Assembly: GCA_963792485.1 (NCBI GenBank)
Contig: CAWBWL010000007.1
Coordinates: forward strand, 620,001-684,000
Reading direction: 5' to 3'
DNA: 64,000 bases
Source: JANOYJ01 sp963792485
Lineage (GTDB): Bacteria; Pseudomonadota; Alphaproteobacteria; Rhizobiales; Rhizobiaceae
Part shown: positions 60,471-64,000 of the stretch, piece by piece
Numbering within the stretch: the first letter of the stretch is position 1
Layout of the letters: each line of letters opens with the position of its first letter
Program-made: the position numbers and the translations under genes
Notes under the pieces: model-generated
What the model was told of the DNA's origin: nothing
Database searches by the model: none
The model's input: the letters and a program-made list of their open reading frames with translations, nothing else

Positions 60471-62792
60471 ATGGCTATTGCTGACGCGCGACGCGCGCCC
60501 GCCTGGAATTTTGCGGCCAAATTTCGCCAAAACAAGATGAAACGCGATGGACTTGCCGGCCCGGCCCGCATATTGGCCGAGCCCGCTTATCAAAGACTTT
60601 TGGCCGCCGAGCCAGTGCTGCGGCGCGCGGTGCCGACGCTGACGATCATTTTTCTTGTCATCGTTGCCGCTGCCCGCGTCATGTCGCTGATGTCGGCGCG
60701 CGAGGATGTTGAGCGGTCAGCCGGTCTTATGCTCAATCTATCTGCGGCGCAGATTACTGCGGCGCTGGGACCAGTCGGACAAAGCGCCATTGCAGTGACT
60801 GACGCCGAAGCTGCACTGCAATACGCGCACCGTATAGGCGGAAGCTACCGTATGACGACGCTTCTGGTCACGGACCGCGACTTCAAGATTATTGCCGTGC
60901 GGGGAGAACTCCTTGCTTTGCGCGGGAAGAATTTGGAAATGGTGCTGCCGGACAGCCAGCCGCTGTTTCTCTTCGGTTCGAATGCTGGCGCCATGCCGGT
61001 GCGCATTCAAGGCGTTGAGCATCTGGCCGCCATGCATTTCATCAGCGGCAACCAAGGCGCGGTCGTCGCGCTGCAGAGCACAAATGCGGTCTTTGCTGAC
61101 TGGCAGAAAACCGTGACGTTGAATGTGACATTGTTCGTGCTCACATCCGGTCTCCTGCTTATACTGCTCTATGCCTATTTCAGCCAGGCTATCCGCGCTA
61201 AAGACGCGGACGGGATGTACCGCCAAACTCATGAGCGCATTGATCTTGCGCTTTCGCGCGGACGCTGCGGCCTGCTGGATTGGGATATGGCGCGCGGGCG
61301 CATGTATTGGTCGCGGTCCATGTATGAGATGCTGGGCTACGAGCCACGCGACGCCATCCTTGCCTTTGGTGAAGTCGAGCAGATCATGCACCCGGAAGAT
61401 GGCAATCTCTATGACCTCGCCAGCCGTCTTGTTTCCAAGGAAGTCAGTCAGATCGACCATGTGTTTCGCATGCGCCACGCCAATGGATCATGGGTCTGGA
61501 TGCGCGCGCGGGCCGAAATCGTGGACCCGCTGGCGCGTGATATCCACCTCATCGGCACCGCAGTGGATGTGACTGAACAGAAGAATTTGGCGCAGAATTA
61601 TCAGGACGCTGATCAGCGCCTGAGGGATGCGATAGAAAGCATTTCAGAATCCTTCGCGCTTTGGGATCACGACAGGCGACTCGTCTTGTGCAACACAAAG
61701 TTCCAGCAGCTATCCGGCCTCAAGCCCGAGCAGGTCGAAGCCGGCACGCCGCGTGAGGAGATCGAGCGTATACGCCCGGTTGTCAGCCAAAAGCGCATGG
61801 TGACGGAGCGCGGCGCGGAAGGCGTGCAGACCTACGAGCGGCAATTAGCCGACGGCCGCTGGCTGCAGCAGAACGAGCACAAGATGAAAGATGGCGGTCT
61901 TGTTTCCATCGGCACTGACATTACCCAGATCAAGCAGCATCAGGAACGCTTGACCGACAGCGAGCGCCGGCTGATGGCAACGATCCATGACTTGTCGCTT
62001 GCCCGTAAGGCCGAAGCCGAGCGCGTGCAGGAAGCCACCGAGTTGAATATCAAATATCAGGCCGAAAAAGACCGCGCCGAAGCTGCCAATCTTGCCAAGT
62101 CGGAGTTCCTCGCCAACATGTCACATGAGCTGCGCACGCCGCTCAACGCCATTATCGGATTCTCGGAGATCATGCAGTCGGGCATGTTCGGTCCGCTAGG
62201 CTCCGACCGCTACGAGGAATACGCCAACGACATCCACCAGAGCGGCAATTTCCTTTTGAATGTCATCAACGACATCCTCGACATGTCGAAGATCGAAGCC
62301 GGCCGATACTCGCTCGAGATCGAGACAATTGACCTGTGCCCTCTCATTCAAGAGGCGGTGCGCGTGGTTTCAGTTCCAGCGGCCGAGAAAGACATCGAAG
62401 TCATCACCAAGATCGATGACAGGATCAGCGTGCAAGCGGACAGGCGCGCGATCAAACAGATTCTGCTCAACCTTCTGTCAAACGCCGTAAAGTTCACTGG
62501 TCAGCCAGGACGCATTACCGTTCGTGCAAAGAAAGTTGGTTCTGCCGTGGCGCTCACCATTGAAGACACAGGCTGCGGCATTCCAAAGGCGGCTCTGGTA
62601 AAACTCGGCAAGCCTTTCGAACAGGTTCAAAACCAGTTCTCGCGCAATCATGCAGGGTCAGGCCTTGGACTTGCGATCTCCAGATCACTTGCCGAAATGC
62701 ATGGCGGCGCGCTGAAAATCCGCTCGACGGAGGGCGTCGGCACAATTGTTTCTGTGCGCATTCCAGAACAGATGCTCAAACTGGCTGCGTGA
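60471..62792 (+). CDS. PAS-domain sensor histidine kinase, DivJ/PleC/PdhS type
   Basis: A 773-residue inner-membrane kinase. Membrane helices lie near residues 50-72 and 222-242 with a periplasmic sensor domain between. Two PAS domains follow (about 255-370 and 385-500), then a coiled linker, a HisKA domain with the phosphoacceptor His near residue 550 (NMSHELRTPLNAIIGFSEIM), and a HATPase with NAVKFT, EDTGCGIP and GSGLGLAIS. The MQSGMFGPLG and NDILDMSKIEAGR blocks are typical of the DivK-linked PleC/DivJ/PdhS family. The glnE neighbour fits PleC; the exact member is uncertain. ATG 60471 has GAGGGG upstream. Confidence 0.88.
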   Translation: MAIADARRAPAWNFAAKFRQNKMKRDGLAGPARILAEPAYQRLLAAEPVLRRAVPTLTIIFLVIVAAARVMSLMSAREDVERSAGLMLNLSAAQITAALGPVGQSAIAVTDAEAALQYAHRIGGSYRMTTLLVTDRDFKIIAVRGELLALRGKNLEMVLPDSQPLFLFGSNAGAMPVRIQGVEHLAAMHFISGNQGAVVALQSTNAVFADWQKTVTLNVTLFVLTSGLLLILLYAYFSQAIRAKDADGMYRQTHERIDLALSRGRCGLLDWDMARGRMYWSRSMYEMLGYEPRDAILAFGEVEQIMHPEDGNLYDLASRLVSKEVSQIDHVFRMRHANGSWVWMRARAEIVDPLARDIHLIGTAVDVTEQKNLAQNYQDADQRLRDAIESISESFALWDHDRRLVLCNTKFQQLSGLKPEQVEAGTPREEIERIRPVVSQKRMVTERGAEGVQTYERQLADGRWLQQNEHKMKDGGLVSIGTDITQIKQHQERLTDSERRLMATIHDLSLARKAEAERVQEATELNIKYQAEKDRAEAANLAKSEFLANMSHELRTPLNAIIGFSEIMQSGMFGPLGSDRYEEYANDIHQSGNFLLNVINDILDMSKIEAGRYSLEIETIDLCPLIQEAVRVVSVPAAEKDIEVITKIDDRISVQADRRAIKQILLNLLSNAVKFTGQPGRITVRAKKVGSAVALTIEDTGCGIPKAALVKLGKPFEQVQNQFSRNHAGSGLGLAISRSLAEMHGGALKIRSTEGVGTIVSVRIPEQMLKLAA

Positions 62793-62795
62793 AAA

Positions 62796-62821
62796 ACCGG
62801 CGGTTTTCACCGCCGGTCTTT
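62796..62821 (+). terminator. Terminator of the kinase gene
   Basis: A perfect 9-bp stem ACCGGCGGT (62796-62804) with 62809-62817, loop TTTC, followed by CTTTT. It starts four bases after the kinase stop. Confidence 0.85.
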
Positions 62822-62885
62822 TGCCTTTTCAAATCAGGATCTTACCGTCAGAACCAGAGCTTCTGATTCCACAACGCCCTTGTGC

Positions 62886-63410
62886 TTAAGGGGTTGCAGG
62901 AGCAATAGGCGCCGGAGCCGCAGGCGCGTCCTGACCGCCCATGCCGCCCTTCATTCCGCCGCGGCCCATATGGCGCGGGCGCTCATTTGCGGCGATCTTG
63001 CCATCGTCGTTCTTGTCGAGCAGTGCGAACACTTTTGTCTGCGCGCTCTTCGCCTCTTCCGCCGTCAGAACGCCATCACCATTGCCGTCAAACCTCTCGA
63101 TCATGTGGGAAGCCATGCGCGCGCTGCGCATTTTCTCAATCTCTGCTGAGACCTCGGCAACTGTCAGCTGACCGTTCTTGTCGGCGTCCGCGGAGGTGAA
63201 GCGCTCGGTCGCGACCTTGGTGAACTCTTCGAGGGTGATCTCGCCGTTCTTGTCGGCATCGGCGAGATTGAGCGAAGGCATCATGCCCCCCGCCCGCTCA
63301 CCGCCGCCATGGTGCCGCCCGCCGCCCCATCCATCACGGGCATAGGCCGTGCTTGCGACTGCGCCGGAAAGAGCCAGAAAGGCAAGTGCGATTGTCAGAT
63401 TACGTTTCAT
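62886..63410 (-). CDS. Secreted EF-hand protein
   Basis: A 174-residue precursor with a signal peptide (residues 1-24, ending AYA before RDGWGGG), a Gly/His-rich linker, and four EF-hand calcium loops: DADKNGEITLEE, DADKNGQLTVAE, DGNGDGVLTAEE and DKNDDGKIAANE. The tail is Gly/Pro/Ala-rich. It is probably a periplasmic calcium-binding protein with an unknown partner; the His-rich stretch might also bind divalent metal. It is convergent with the kinase and shares the direction of glnE upstream, 75 bp away. Confidence 0.88.
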   Translation of the reverse strand: MKRNLTIALAFLALSGAVASTAYARDGWGGGRHHGGGERAGGMMPSLNLADADKNGEITLEEFTKVATERFTSADADKNGQLTVAEVSAEIEKMRSARMASHMIERFDGNGDGVLTAEEAKSAQTKVFALLDKNDDGKIAANERPRHMGRGGMKGGMGGQDAPAAPAPIAPATP

Positions 63411-63485
63411 TTCGGTTTCCTTTTTGCATCATCACCCCCGATGCGGGTGCAAGTTCTTGTGCGGCCCACCGCACGCAAACCTGCG

Positions 63486-64000
63486 TTAACGGAACAGTCG
63501 GTCGAATATCGATCGAACCTCCTGCGCCGTGTTCTTCACATGCGCCTTGAGCGTTTTGAGATCAGGCAATTCGCTCACCCGACACATGATGTCGGCAAGA
63601 CCCTCAAACAAGTCATCGGATCGTGAATTATCTTTAACGCAGAGCCGCAGGATTTGCGTGAGGTCAGAGAAAAGCCGGTGCGCGGCGACCAAGGTTTGAC
63701 GGTCATCAACGGTCAAACTTTGGACACTTAAACTGGTAAGGGCTTTGGCAGTTTCGACAGTCGCCACGCCCGCCTGGCCCGTAACTGCAGCATATTGCAT
63801 GATGAACTCAAGATCGATAAGCCCACCCGGCATAAGCTTGAAATCCCAAACACTCTTCGAAGGTTTTTCCTCTTCGATGAGTATGCGCATCTCCCGCACA
63901 TCCTTGGCCACTTTCGCGCGGTCGCGCGGCAGTGCGAGTATTGCAGCAATTTCGCTTGCAATAACCTCACCAAACTCCGCATCACCCGCAACGACCCGGG
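63486..64000 (-). CDS. glnE: Glutamine synthetase adenylyltransferase, C-terminal part
   Basis: The frame on the minus strand is open from the right edge to a stop at 63486, so only the last about 171 residues are visible. They include REMRILIEEEKPSKSVWDFKLMPGGLIDLEFIMQY, the signature of the second nucleotidyltransferase domain of GlnE, and end in the helical tail VRSIFDRLFR. GlnE adenylylates and deadenylylates glutamine synthetase according to nitrogen status. The 5' end lies outside the window. Its location beside the PleC-like kinase is the rhizobial pattern. Confidence 0.93.
   Translation of the reverse strand, partial: RVVAGDAEFGEVIASEIAAILALPRDRAKVAKDVREMRILIEEEKPSKSVWDFKLMPGGLIDLEFIMQYAAVTGQAGVATVETAKALTSLSVQSLTVDDRQTLVAAHRLFSDLTQILRLCVKDNSRSDDLFEGLADIMCRVSELPDLKTLKAHVKNTAQEVRSIFDRLFR

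Overview
The window looks like a chromosomal segment of an alphaproteobacterium of the order Hyphomicrobiales (Rhizobiales), probably near Phyllobacteriaceae/Brucellaceae. This placement is inferred from gene content and order. Supporting points are the rpoZ-rsh-pyrE-acpS-lepB-rnc-era-recO block with dapA-smpB beside it, a rhizobial-type porin, the TIGR02301-type secreted protein, a DivJ/PleC/PdhS-type histidine kinase next to glnE, a CtrA-type site (TTAA-N7-TTAA), and the rhizobial-type palindromic element at about 27.4 kb. No prophage, CRISPR array, integrase or transposase was seen. Almost everything is housekeeping or ordinary accessory metabolism.

Layout. 0-0.49 kb: non-coding edge with two related hairpin units, a 33-codon ORF with a perfect ribosome-binding site, and a clear terminator. 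0.49-5.9 kb: small conserved genes, LysE/ArgO exporter, SRAP protein, NUDIX hydrolase, a CtrA-box-preceded two-gene unit, and a dihydroorotase. 5.95-9.2 kb: plus-strand run ygfZ, HD hydrolase, phosphatase-like protein, Hsp70-like protein. 9.2-14.4 kb: minus-strand nadA-nadB-nadC-panC-panB, overlapping starts and stops. 14.6-17.9 kb: MFS transporter and Tat-exported PhoX with a Pho box. 18-27.2 kb: RNA-processing, stringent-response and lipid-carrier block, a NYN-domain gene, smpB and dapA. 27.6-33.8 kb: alpha/beta hydrolase, porin, tRNA-Ser(GCU), M23-like protein, sugar kinase, aminotransferase, TetR regulator. 33.8-37.2 kb: intracellular-looking subtilase with a small partner, and a long coiled-coil protein. 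37.5-41 kb: Sel1-like protein, DUF2147 protein, a broken small gene, a patatin. 41-48.5 kb: glycosyltransferase, repeat-tailed lipoprotein, GST, two tiny exported proteins, AMP nucleosidase, EEP protein, ETF-quinone oxidoreductase. 48.7-55.2 kb: uracil-DNA glycosylase-like protein, then three DMT exporters and two tandem LuxR-type regulators. 55.2-64 kb: orphan CoxL-like molybdoenzyme subunit, pepN, PleC-like kinase, EF-hand protein, and the 3' part of glnE, which runs off the right edge.

The most striking anomaly is the number of single-base indels in genes whose protein sequence is otherwise well conserved. nadC carries five insertions in about 480 bp. dapA and the CoxL-like gene have one insertion each. 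The patatin gene has a +1/-1 pair, and the small gene next to it is broken. In each case the correct reading frame resumes with normal codons. This looks more like residual sequence error in weak stretches than true gene decay, but only reads can settle it. No clearly new multi-gene system was found. The best candidates for novelty are the twin hairpin units at the left edge, which share a short motif with the LuxR/DMT cluster, that duplicated regulator/transporter cluster itself, and the subtilase/88-residue gene pair.
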